NCBI GenBank assembly: GCA_032433595.1
Contig: JASWJB010000085.1
Location: 62,001 to 126,000, forward strand
From: Conoideocrella luteorostrata
Lineage: Eukaryota > Ascomycota > Sordariomycetes > Hypocreales > Clavicipitaceae
Reading direction: 5' to 3'
Length of the DNA: 64,000 nt
Position numbers and translations under genes: made by a program. The notes below the pieces were generated by a model. It made no database searches and had not been told where the DNA came from. It saw nothing but the letters and a program-made list of their open reading frames with translations. How positions within the stretch are numbered: the first letter of the stretch is position 1; each line of letters begins with the position of its first letter. Below are positions 1 through 10,290 of the stretch, one piece after another.

Positions 1-1070
1 AGGATTGATGCTAAACAATCCAAGCGCGCTGGGCTGCCATCTTCCCGACTATTTTAGAACAAAGGGAGACTATGTCAACCTAGCGGACCAGTCAGCAGCC
101 ATTTTCCATTTTCAGCACCCTGTTTGGGCACTTTTGTCATTCCCCCGCCGGACTTTGTTGAAGATGCCGAGTGCAGGTCAACAGTGGCGTTCGGTTGGTC
201 CTTTCCATAAGAGACTAGTAGAAAAGGCGTCCAATTGGCCCGAGAAGTATAGTCTTAGCTTGCCCGAGAGATTAGTTGTTTCGAGACATGCATAGCCGCA
301 ATAGGATCTAATTCGACAGTCGGGGGCCAGCAGCACAGCGTTATATGCGCACAATGCTCGATAGAGACGAGGGCGATATCCGAACAAGAAGCCACCCAGA
401 TTAGTGAATTCGTGCATCAAAAGACCGTTGGCTTTAAATAGATGCTACCTCTCCCGGCGCTTCGATGCAGAAGTCATGGTTGCCATGTTGAAAGGCGCGA
501 CGGTGCTGTCAGTGGATTGCCCTGAGATTGAATTGCCGCCTTTTCGAACTCTATTCTTGCTTCACAGTCGCTGGTCCTAAATTACGTGGAGCTTGAGGCT
601 TGGTTCTTCACAAGCGGGGAAGGGCTGTCCACGTGTTTTGATGCACTACTTTTGATCTATCCTGCAGTGCCGAGTGGAGGTAGCCTCAGTTCCAAAAATA
701 TCCGGCCGCTAACTACCACGGCTCCTTTTTTAGTCCTTGCTTAGCAAACGCCACGAAGAAATTTGGTATCAGATGTACGTACGGAGTACGGGCTGGACAT
801 TGCAGAGCTGTGAAGGACGCTGAGGCACAGCCGTCTTGAGGCTGAGTGATACAGGGGCGTTCATACGCCCTCTTGCATGGCTGTAGGCGGTGAGGTGCAC
901 ACAAAACTTACTATCATGAAAGACAAGGAGTCTTCATGGTGTACATAGTGGGTGGGATGTTCCAAATTCACTGCTGCTTCCAACTCACAACAGTTTTATG
1001 GTTACAATTCGTCATTTCTATCTTCACTAGCTTTTTCCAATGGTAATGGCTTGTCACCCCGGTGCCTTGT
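1..1070. other. Intergenic, no supported gene
   Basis: Open frames here are short, overlap on both strands and show no recognisable domain. One copy of the dispersed motif TACGGAGTAC lies at 779-788. The stretch lies downstream of the minus-strand Clr5/TPR gene and probably includes its 3' UTR. Confidence 0.5.
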
Positions 1071-1412
1071 TCATTTACCAACCCCCCTGTCATTCGACCA
1101 CGTCATTGCTTCAATAGAGCGGGTGCCCGGCCCGACAAGCGCGGAAAGCTCACGGCCCATCTCGTCAAACAATTCTGCGGTATTTTGATATTGCTGCTGG
1201 CCCTCGCGCAGCTTTTCTACATTATCCCAGAATTTCATTGCGCGTGTGCTGTCAATGCCATTCATCTGTTGACTGCAACGCAGCGCTCTTCTCATCCACT
1301 CGTCTGCATCTTCCATCTTATTCATTTGTGCCAGAAGACTGCTCAGCACAACCATGGTCTCTATCGTACTCCCCCTAAGTTCTCCGCGGCTACACACTTG
1401 CTGCTCAACAGT
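1071..1412 (-). pseudogene. 3' continuation of the Clr5/TPR gene beyond an in-frame TAG
   Basis: Translation after the TAG at 1413-1415 stays in the same frame for about 113 codons. It still reads like a helical TPR region (..EQQVCSRGELRGS.., then LAQMNKMEDADEWMRRAL) and ends at 1071. No intron is needed to connect it, and no good splice pair removes the stop. The simplest reading is that the original gene ended at 1071 and one nonsense change, for example CAG to TAG, truncated it. Alternatively the shorter protein is the normal product and this tail is decaying. Confidence 0.5.
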
Positions 1413-3444
1413 CTACACAAGGAGTTCGTGGCTCTCTTCCATGGATCCTCTCGCTCTCAGAACTTTACCCAGCCAAAATTGGCACCGCAAGGTATCCGGA
1501 TGCTCTCGGCCGAGGAGCCGCACTGACACGTCCACCGTCTTCCGATACAGTGCCTCGCTCTCCCGGTAATTGCCCTGGTTATAAAGCACTGTAGCAAGCT
1601 TTCGGCAAATAAGACATTTTCTCTTGTCAGATACCTCATCATTCTGGCTGAGTTCCAGCGACACTCTTAACAACTCCTCGCTCTCTGAATGTCTTTTGGA
1701 GTCGCTCAGAGAATCGCACAGGCTTCTTATAGCCCCCAAAGTGTCTCCATGCCGGGGCCCCGACGTGGCCAGCCTTATCTGAACCAGCTGCCTCAGCAAC
1801 TCTTCTTCTCTCGCAAGATTGCGCAGATTTCCGTACGATTGAGCCAGAACGTGGAGACTTTTCTGAAGCAAGGTCCCGCTAGACGTGTCGATGATGAGAG
1901 CCGAGGCGTGAACCTCGCGGGCCATCTGGTTTGCTTCTTGATATCTCCCCAGGTGTAAAATTGTTTCTGCTAGATCCCTCTTGACAGAAACCGCGTGACG
2001 GGAATTGGGCCCATGACGTTCCAGTAGGATCGGGAGAATTCGTTTGAATTGTCGTTCCGCTTCGTCATAGTGGCCAAGACCAAAATATGCCATAGCCAAT
2101 CTGTCAATCAGCATAATTCCAGCTTCAGTATGTCCAAGAGAGACGCTGTCCAGCTTCTGAATCTTGTACAGGCAATCTTTCATTTCCACTTGTATGATGT
2201 CATGGTATTTTGCGGTTGATGTAGGCTTGAAACGATTCTCATCATGTCGAGGGAAAGGGTAAAGCTCTACATCCAAAGGATGTGCGAATACTGTCTTTTG
2301 GGAAGGGAATATGACATCTAAGCCCGCAACCTTGAACGCGGGTGACGCATCTCGCACCGCAAGAGAAGGATTGAGGCTGTTTATTTGGCTACTTTGCCAA
2401 GGTACAGCTCCGCCGCCATGGCTGAGGTCTATGAGATCCTCAAATGAAATGGTTGTGGAATCTTGAATACACTTCTCTGCATGGGGGGCAGAAAGATGCA
2501 AAAGTGCGAAATCGGGAGATGGTCCCAGATTCAATGTTGCGAATAACCGGCTAAGCAACAATTGGTCAGTGACTTCAAAAGACGGCGAAAAGGGCGGAGC
2601 ACCGGCTGGAAGCGCGTCATGAGAGGCGACATCATGTCGACTCACATGAAGCTCGTCAGAAACCAGCGGTTTGGTCAAGCGCAGCGGATCAGTTGATGGA
2701 AAGGACATAGACATTATTCCATATGACGAGAGAGCTGACGTCGAAGGCAGAGCATGCACACTGGTATCATCAATGGGCATTCCAAAGGCAATCAATCCAT
2801 CGTCATTCTGACCAGTATTTGTTTCGGCCGAGTTGAAGCCTCTGGGACTCAACTGTTGGCCTGGGGTAGAACTTTGAAGGCCCTCGTGGGGTGATTTATT
2901 TCTGGCCCTTTTCTCCCAACGCTTGCGTTTTGCGGCAGTAACTCTCACCCCTTCCACAGAAGCCTCAGCGTGCTCAGATGTAGTCTCTGCTATTCCTATA
3001 AATCTCTCTGCCTCGGACTGCTTGACGTTTTTCTTAAACTTCCATTTGGAAAAACGGTTCGTCAATTGTTTCTGGCTGTACCAACAGGTTAATACACTCG
3101 ATCGTTAGAGGTTTTTGGTCTAGGACCTACGTCAGAACAAGGCCATGCTGCTCGCGCATGACCTTTCTTACCGTCTCAAGTGTTTTATTTTCCTGGATAT
3201 AATGCACGTGAAGGAGATCCTTCAGGGATTGCCACTCCTCCTCGAGGAGCTCCCTCGGAGTTCCCTGGATACGGCTTGATGTGCTTGGCGGTCCCAATCT
3301 GCGAGGGGTGTAATTCAAGGCAGTCGTTGGTGGAAGAGATGGATACTGCGGAAATATAGATGCCCCATGTTTCTGTGAGGGCTGGCCTGGGTCGACGGTG
3401 ACGCCATCACAATTTGCGACGACGTCGGGTTTGGGGTGGTTCAT
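1413..3444 (-). CDS. Clr5-domain, TPR-repeat protein (probably truncated)
   Basis: Two exons, complement(1413..3075, 3131..3444), give 658 residues. The 55-bp intron has a gtaggt donor and a tacag acceptor. The phases join HGLVLT to QKQLTNRFSKWKFKKN, which completes a Clr5 domain at about residues 65-120 (EEEWQSLKDLLHVHYIQENK.., then the FSKWKFKKN end). After a low-complexity, Ser-rich middle, residues from about 330 carry kinesin-light-chain-type TPR units (AYFGLGHYDEAERQFKRIL, LGRYQEANQMAREV, GNYRESEALYRKTV). Clr5 domains are fungal DNA-binding-like modules often found at the N-terminus of large TPR or ankyrin proteins; the role of this one is unknown. The frame ends at a TAG, but TPR-like coding continues in frame behind it, so the gene may be a recent pseudogene. 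Confidence 0.7.
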
Positions 3445-4994
3445 GTTATCGCAAAGTTGATTTGAAGTAATCGAGCTGGACAGTAGACAAAGGATAGAGA
3501 GTCGAGGCGTGGACAGACAAAAGGACAGGATGTGACGACGGCGATGATATGAATGCCAAGGTTGGAGCGATTGGGGCTTGAAGAAGCATTGGCAGTACCT
3601 TATAAATTAAGTCGGACAGTCAGAGGCATAGCCTGACAAAACTGCCTAGCATTAGCGCGCCTGCATACTTTGAATGACCAAAAGTGTGCATTGATTATTA
3701 TCTTGATATCAGCCATCAGAATGTTCAGCACGGTTCGTGCCTGAGGCACCCGGAAGCCAGCGCTCAAAATGCCAAGGCACCTCCAGACCTCTCTGAGAAA
3801 ATTCCTGGCATGGGCCACATAGCCCTGCAATCAATCAAAGGTGTGGTTGACTGAACCAAGAGCTCGAAATGGCCGAACCAAAGCAGGCCCCAGCCGCAGT
3901 CTGCCCTGGCGCTGCGCTGTAGAAATTTGCATGTATGTATTTACTCCGATGGCCCATCGACGACTTGATGACTTGCCAAGGTGGATCCTTTAGATAGAAA
4001 TTGTCAGCGCGATTGCGTTCCTGGCATTGATTACAATCATAATCAGGCGCTGACCTTGCTAACGTGGCAAAACCTTCTGAATCAACAACCACGACTTCAA
4101 CTAACGTGATCATCCACCTATCTTGCTTCACAATAATGAGGATGCATCTTTGAATTATAGCCAGCTTTTAATACCGTCGGCATCTCCCTCCGAAGCATAC
4201 AGAGATCAATGTACCTCGCGGTACGCTTCGAGTTTAAGAATTACGTAAGCCTAGCACAAAGAGGACCAGTGGATATTAGACACTGAATCATGTATTGAAT
4301 GAAACGACTTGGTTATATTAATACAAAACACTCCGACGGCTGCTAACACAACCCGCACAACACACAGCTGTAGCATTGATCCTTCTAACGTACACGTGTG
4401 GCACCCACCCAAAGGTGAGTCGGGGGTAGAGAACGGATCTAGGATCATGCGAAGCCACCGAACAGGAAGCACCCGGCCAGATTACTTCTTGTGAGAGCTT
4501 CATCGCTTTCACATCCTCCACAAGCTGGCTAACGCTGCAGTGCCCAAGAACGAAAATCGAAACGCAGAACAGATGTGATGGACCTCCTCATTCCCTGTGA
4601 CACTTTTTTTGCTAACTTTGCCTTGCAGTGATATATATGGGAGCGTGACATGGTTTCTTTCTTGTTGGTTTTATTGTCGTCGGAGGCAAAGCGGTTGTAT
4701 GCTCTCAAAAGGCTCAACGTTCTCGTAGCAATTGAGAAGATGGTTCGGCTTGCCGTCAACCGCCGGATGTATGCGCACTTGACCGTCATCATCTTGGTAC
4801 TTTGTGCGGGAAATTGAATATCCGTAGGGTAGTTGCGCGGGGGAAAGTTTTCTTCCACAAGGATGACTTTAGTCCGCCTTGTGTGGTGTATTTATAGTCA
4901 TCATAGCATCCCTCCTGAATATGAAACAGCATGCCTTCTTTGTAAAGCAAATTAACACTTTATGATTTTGACCTTGCTTTTTGAAAGCCTGCCA
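3445..4994. other. Intergenic with one suggestive open stretch
   Basis: No complete gene is visible. On the minus strand, 4868-4671 is open for about 65 codons without an ATG and reads like a real peptide (for example YGYSISRTKYQDDDG and NCYENVEPFESIQPL). It lies in the same frame as the kinase relic upstream, separated by two stops. It could be a decayed 3' exon of that gene or of another gene. The remainder shows nothing recognisable. Confidence 0.3.
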
Positions 4995-6039
4995 TTACTG
5001 ATACTGACTACTTGAGCACTTGAACCATTTGATCAATTGATACCGAATAGTACAACCAGCTCTACAGGTTGCTTGGTGTGTTCTTTTCTTCCTGACAAAG
5101 TACCAATACATCGGTTTTCGTGCCACACGACCGTTCGGAAGACTCCACCTCTCTTGCCCAAAGACGTCTATGGCGGTTCGGGACAAATCCGAAACCCAAA
5201 CCAGAGCCTCCAGATAGATGCACCCGAGACTCCATACATCCTTTGGACGGGACACCTGGTGCTCGAGTGAAAACTCGGGAGCCGTATAGATTGGATCCCC
5301 AGTGGAAGGTTTACTGTTGTACATGCTCTCGCAATCGCTGTTCTCGAATTCGCTGACAAAGCCTGATCCGAAATCGCTGAGTTTCCACACAGGCTCTGTG
5401 GGGTTGTCAGTTTCGAAAAGGAGGATGTTGACCGGTTTGATATCATGGTGAAAGCCGATACGACGCATCACAGTTCCTTTGCCTGCATCAAGCATCGGGG
5501 TCGTGTGCTGATAATTGTGTATATACTTCAACGCGTCACACAAGCCCAGCAATAGCTGTACAAACCATCAGCAGAGCTCTCTCGTGGGCCGAGGGTTGGG
5601 CGGATTCACGAAAAAAAAAGTATACAATTCTCCTCTCGCTAGCGGAAACAGGATGTATTGAACCTCATTAGCGGTCCAATGATGTAGAAACATCAGGATA
5701 TTCGGGTGTGGTTTAAATGCAAGTGCCTCGAGGACTTTGCACTCTCGAGCAAAGTGCGGACGCTCTCCACGATCCAGGAATATTTTCAGAGCGTAGCAGC
5801 TTCTATCGTGTACACGACTATGTTTCTAAGAAGAAGAAGAAGGTCAATACCACATGTTTTTGCGAGTCAGGATGGGGGTATCAACCAACTCGCTCGGTCC
5901 TCACACTGAACACTTTCCCGACAGTGCCTTTGCCTAGAAAGTCTCTTTCCCGGTCAAGGACCAGACGCAAACCGAGTCCCGGCACGTAGATTTTCTCCAA
6001 GCGTTGAGAGCTTATAGTTGAATGACCCTGGGGCTTGTC
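4995..6039 (-). pseudogene. Protein kinase domain gene, damaged
   Basis: Minus-strand translation gives a eukaryotic protein-kinase fold. The glycine loop is FLGKGTVGKVFSV (near 5920). A 64-bp intron (5826-5889, gttggt..cttag) joins it in phase to the lysine strand CYALKIFLDRG. Then come HPNILMFLHHW, the catalytic loop FHHDIKPVNILLF (HHD in place of HRD), the metal motif LSDFGSGFV, TAPEF and DVWSLGCIYLE. An in-frame TGA at 5568-5570 interrupts the alpha-D/alpha-E region. Alternatively a canonical 54-bp intron, 5556-5609, removes it, but its translation itself resembles kinase sequence. The C-lobe stops early at 4995, and no convincing start exon was found above 6039. These kinases often neighbour Clr5/HET-type genes in fungi. 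Most likely inactive. Confidence 0.65.
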
Positions 6040-7204
6040 GCTCCTAACCTACCGCGTTGGCTGGCTTGACGTAAAGTATCCTCTGTGTACATCATGCTTT
6101 TTTCGCCTTATTTGCCATCTTCATGTCCTTCACTTGAGGATGTCTTTTGCTGGGCACGATAATGATTATCCTCCTGATCGGGGGCGCTGTGACTCGTTTG
6201 CGTTATTGGGCGTGTTACATGCTTTGACGACGTAACGTGACGCTTGGTTTGTGCTCCCCAGGTGCCGAACAGAGCCTGATTGCATCGTTTTAATATTACT
6301 GGTGTCACCCGGAGTAACGAAACGCGGCGATAGTAGGTCCGTAATAGTAAGTCCGAGGAGGCTTACAAGTCGAGTCCTAGATTGACGGAATCTAGAGAGG
6401 AATTTCATGTATAAATAGTAGTCCAATTCCTCTGCAAATTAGATGGAAGTCAAGGACAACGTTCCACTTAATGAATCAGAGGATCATAGCTGCTCACATC
6501 GTGAACAACTGGCATCCATGCTCTATGGTCTGAATGCGATGCTCAAACGAACTAGGTCGTGGCGGGAGGTGTGGGTACTGGCGACTGTAACGAAGAAAGT
6601 GCCAAAACTCCACATTGCATTTTCCACTTTTTAGGCATACCCTATCGGAGTACAGAGTCCCTGTATATTCTAGCCTAGCTACTAAAACTTTAAATGCGAT
6701 AATTATGACTAATTTAATTGACTATTGTTACTATGGTGCGTAGGTCATGATGTATTGTGTTTTTCTACGACGGCATGCTACGGTTGTGACCCACCATCTT
6801 CGTTTGGCAGTACAAAAGTTGCCATGCAGCTTCTACGGAGTATTTTGAGTGGTTATGTCACCCCACCCACCTTCTTCGGTGGAGAACTAACTAGTATTGC
6901 ATTCGGGTAGTGCAAAAATTGCCGTGCAGCTCCTACTCTAAGTGTCACTCCGCCCATAGATGGGCGACTGCGAAGAAACAAGCCGGGTGACGAAGCCATC
7001 CCCTAACCGAGGCTCCTCCGCAGTCAAAGTGATACAAGCTGCTGCCAACCATCTTGACTACAAATTATCACACTCCCGCTCCAACGCCTGCTACTTACAT
7101 TGCAATACACCACAACTTCGCTCGCCACCAGTCCCTACCAGCAGCAATGGCCCTGAATCGTGAGTTGAGACGGTAGTCAGTCCCGTCCTTTGCGGCACAA
7201 GCTA
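6040..7204. other. Intergenic, upstream of the peroxiredoxin
   Basis: No supported gene. It contains a diverged direct repeat (6809-6936, listed separately) and lone half-copies of the ACGGAGTA motif near 6647 and 6835. Part of the peroxiredoxin 5' region, including a possible short first exon near 7147, lies at the right end. Confidence 0.5.
6809..6936. repeat. Diverged direct repeat, two copies 100 bp apart
   Basis: A 28-base unit at 6809-6836 recurs at 6909-6936 with a few mostly transitional differences (aaaagttgccatgcagc against aaaaattgccgtgcagc). Flanking sequence also matches loosely (gacccaccatcttcg / caccttcttcgg), suggesting an old tandem duplication of about 100 bp. Confidence 0.55.
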
Positions 7205-7774
7205 ATGCTCAAGTTAGATGCCGAGATCCCCAAAACTATTCCGCGTCCTGTTGACGACGGCCTTGCTTCCCATCTCAAGGGCTTATCTATCCCCGACGGT
7301 ATCAGCCTCGCTTCCACCGGACATTCCCATGTGAAGTTGAGTGAGCTGCCGGGCCTCACCATCCTGTTCGTCTACCCTCGAACTGGAGCGCCTGGAGAAG
7401 TGGTGAAAGAAGAGTGGAACAACACACCCGGTGCGCGCGGTTGCACGGCGGAGGCAAGCAGCTATCGTGACAAGCATTCCGAGTTGACAGAGTTGGGCGT
7501 GAATTCATTGTTCGGCTTGAGTGTCCAAGACACAGCCTTTCAGGCAGAAGCCAAGGACCGGCTGGGCCTAAAGTACGATTTGTTAAGTGACGAGAAGCTC
7601 GAGTTTGCGAGAGCAATGCAGATGCCAACTTTCGAGTGGGAAGGAAAGCCACTGCTAAAGCGATGCACACTTGCACTCAGAGAGGGCAAGGTCGAACATG
7701 TGTGGTATCCGGTCTTTCCACCAGATGAGAACGCCGCCGAAGTTGCTGCATGGCTGAAGGATACTGTTGAGTGA
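7205..7774 (+). CDS. AhpC/TSA-family (PrxQ/BCP-like) peroxiredoxin
   Basis: A 189-residue frame from the ATG at 7205. It shows the thioredoxin fold of bacterioferritin-comigratory-type peroxiredoxins: FVYPRTGAPGE, then GARGCTAEASSYRD with the peroxidatic Cys in GCT, then GVNSLFGLSVQD and LKYDLLSDEKLEFARAM. PrxQ enzymes reduce H2O2 and alkyl hydroperoxides using thioredoxin. The usual resolving Cys five residues after the peroxidatic Cys is Ser here, so it would act as a 1-Cys enzyme or resolve elsewhere. The start is uncertain. An ATG at 7147 followed by a strong donor (gtgagt at 7160) looks like a short first exon, but its phase does not join the frame at the nearby acceptors. The main domain assignment is firm. 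Confidence 0.85.
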   Translation: MLKLDAEIPKTIPRPVDDGLASHLKGLSIPDGISLASTGHSHVKLSELPGLTILFVYPRTGAPGEVVKEEWNNTPGARGCTAEASSYRDKHSELTELGVNSLFGLSVQDTAFQAEAKDRLGLKYDLLSDEKLEFARAMQMPTFEWEGKPLLKRCTLALREGKVEHVWYPVFPPDENAAEVAAWLKDTVE

Positions 7775-8023
7775 TTCTGTAGAAAGCACAGGGCTTCGGG
7801 TGACGAGGGTATCGATACCGGAAGGTGAAGCAAAACAAGGTGCAAAACAATTCAATTAATTCGTAACTATCTAAGAAGGAAGAAGAAGAGGAAGAGGTAT
7901 GCTGCCAAGCGCGCCGTATAAGAGAGAGGCGCTAGGGTGACCATGTGGCCTTCGCTCGTACGCTTGACGAGGCATTCCAACACTGGCAATCTTTTCTTTT
8001 TGAAGGCCTCGTCAAGCAGCTAT

Positions 8024-9040
8024 CTAATGCCTTGTGACCCATTCTTCCATCCTGAACCAAAGAGTGTTATTGTCAATGAATTCCTTGAGGGCCGGATTCG
8101 GTGCAGCCTTTGTGAAGGCACCGGCTGGGTTATCGTTGCCGTTAATCCAGCGGATCTCGTGAAGCTTCCGCCGCTCGTGCGGTTGACGAAGGGCCATGAT
8201 ATCTATCATAAGGCGCTTCTCTTTGGTGGTGCCTAGCTTCACGAGGCACTCGTACAAGGAATACGAGTCTATACAGACGATCATAGGAATCGTCGGAAGT
8301 CCTAGTCGGGCGGTCATAATTTGCAGCGTTGACGAGATTGCGTACGCTATATCTACTCCCGCAACCATGCTATAGATTTCGGAAGCAGGCACACTACGGG
8401 TGACCCTCTTGCTCTTAATGGACCTAAAATGGATAATGTTGCCCGTGATCGTGAATTCATTGCTATCGTCGTACGAGTTAGTAGCTAGGATAATCACGAA
8501 TCCAAGCTATGAGCTAAAGTCACTATTGTTCGCAAAGGAATCATCCACAAAGACAAAGAGTTTAGTAGCCGCGAGATTCAATAATACAAAGGTTAGTCTG
8601 TGGTCTAGGAAAGTTATCTGCCACTAAATTCGTTGGTTAAGGTCCTTGATATTCTGCTCCGAAGGTTCATGATGCTAGGTGGCAACTAAGATGTTATATC
8701 TGGCTTCTAGCTAACAAATTAAAGCAATGTACGCGCCGGGTGCGCGTTGCAGTATGTATTGCTGCGTGGTATCCAGGGCATTTAGTAGGACTATTTAAAG
8801 CTTATTGCCTAAGTCCTTCTACCGTAGGATAATATTCCCGTTGACTAGTCTAACGATGCCGCCGTTAAAATTAAGTGGGTTACTTATACTAAGAACCTGC
8901 TTTAGCCTTACGAGGAATTTAGCCCCCTTAAGCTAGTTTTCCTCTTGCTGTGAGAAGTGCTTGTTTGAGAGGCTAAGGGTGTTATTAGTCTGCATTCTAA
9001 TGCAAGTAAATGCTGGGTTTTTATCTATTATAACAAACAC
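8024..9040 (-). mobile_element. Ty1/copia retrotransposon pol remnant (RT tail and RNase H), RIP-damaged
   Basis: One minus-strand frame over about 1 kb can be followed from the reverse-transcriptase C-terminal part (MQTNNTLSLSNKHF, KAKF-like GAKFLVRLKQVL, NPLNFNGGIVRL) through the connection (QRAPGAYIALI) into RNase H (TKLFVFVDDSFANNSDFSS, VPASEIYSMVAGVDIAYAI, LHEIRWINGNDNPAGAFTK) to its natural end near 8024. The frame is broken by about six stops, nearly all TAG. Several fall where copia proteins have glutamine (SSQLG, CQPEA, LQWQ), so CAG to TAG is the likely change. No LTRs were recognised. AT-rich sequence to about 9185 probably holds more decayed pol. Confidence 0.85.
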
Positions 9041-9206
9041 ACATAAGTTATACAGGGAGGTTATTATCTAGAGTTTTTCTCTATAATATATATGGTATAT
9101 AGCCTAATAGTAAGTGTTAGCTTTAGTAATTCTATATAGTAGCTTAGTAACGTGCATAATAGTCCTAGTAGGATATTTATCGCGGATCTAACTAGGCAGG
9201 TATGCC

Positions 9207-10290
9207 GACGTGGCTATCGCGGCAATGGATCGAGCTTTTGATCGGCCCTTGCTCATCTTTATAGATCTCCGCCCTATTAGTGACTCCATGGTCGTAGTGG
9301 GAAGTCACGAGCCCTCTCAAACCTTCAAACAGTTCGCAGCGTTTGCTGTATTCGACAGGCCACACGTCTATATTATCTCAACACGTAGTTGACTCTAACC
9401 GAACTACATGGGCTTTGGCTAACCAAACATCTACCACGGGAAACATGGAAGCTCCTACGCAAAAGATTGAACCCGGGATTTGCGCATTTAATCACTTTAT
9501 ACCGGACATCTTGGACGAGGACCAGATCTTTCTAGGTTATTCCGACTCCGTTTATAACAGTGGGAAGTCCTTTTCACTAGTGAGCCCAACTACGCGGCTT
9601 ACTTTTGGTATTATCGGCAAGGTCATAATGGAAACCGACCTCAACACTCAGCATGCTACAAAAAAGGACGAGGGTGATCTGACACATCTTTTTAAGGCTC
9701 TACCGGACGCATATCAGGCGATGACCATAATTTTCACTTGTGGATTAAATTGATCAAAGAAGAAGAAGGGCTGCGTTGACCAAGCGAATCAACAGCTTGC
9801 CACAGGCCGTCATCGTGCACCGCAATCGAATTCCACGAAAGAGGCCCGCACACAAGGACCTAAAGCGTACTTGCCCTGAGCTTGCCAGCCTGATAGTCAA
9901 CACTGTGGATGAGATGTGATCAACTTCGCACATTCCTCTTTGCGGGCCACGATACCATCAGCGTTCTGCTGTCATGAGCGTCGTACGAGCTTTCACGAGC
10001 CTCACATGCCCTGCAAGCCGTTCGCGACGAGCTAGGCCGCCATCTTGGCCCTGACGCCAGCACCACGGTTATACGCGCCCAGCTACTGGGCCGAGAGAGC
10101 CCAGTGTAGCAGGTGCCCATACATATCTGCCATTGTCAAACAAACCCTGCGTCTACATCCTCCAGGCGGAACTGCGCGTGTAATACTGCAGGGGTCCGGC
10201 TTCAAAGTACGCATGCTCAACGGCAGGCAGCAGTTTCTAGGCGGACTGCTAGCCAACAATTGTCACAGTATTATAGACACCAATTCCGGG
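9207..10290 (+). pseudogene. Cytochrome P450 pseudogene
   Basis: Fragments of one P450 lie in order on the plus strand but in different frames. The N-terminal part is IDLRPISDSMVVVGSHEPS (9258). SGKSFSLVSPTTRLTFGIIGKV and LTHLFKALPDAYQ lie within 9343-9753. A broken I-helix follows (LCGPRYHQ, from GHDT-type FAGHDTIS in another frame, near 9945), then ALQAVRDELGRHLGPDAS (10008), and the K-helix YISAIVKQTLRLHPPGGTARVI (about 10120-10185). At least four frame changes and a TGA are needed. The heme-binding Cys loop is absent after 10290, and the N-terminal membrane anchor is missing at the left, where the copia remnant begins. Functionless relic; the original subfamily is not assigned. Confidence 0.8.
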
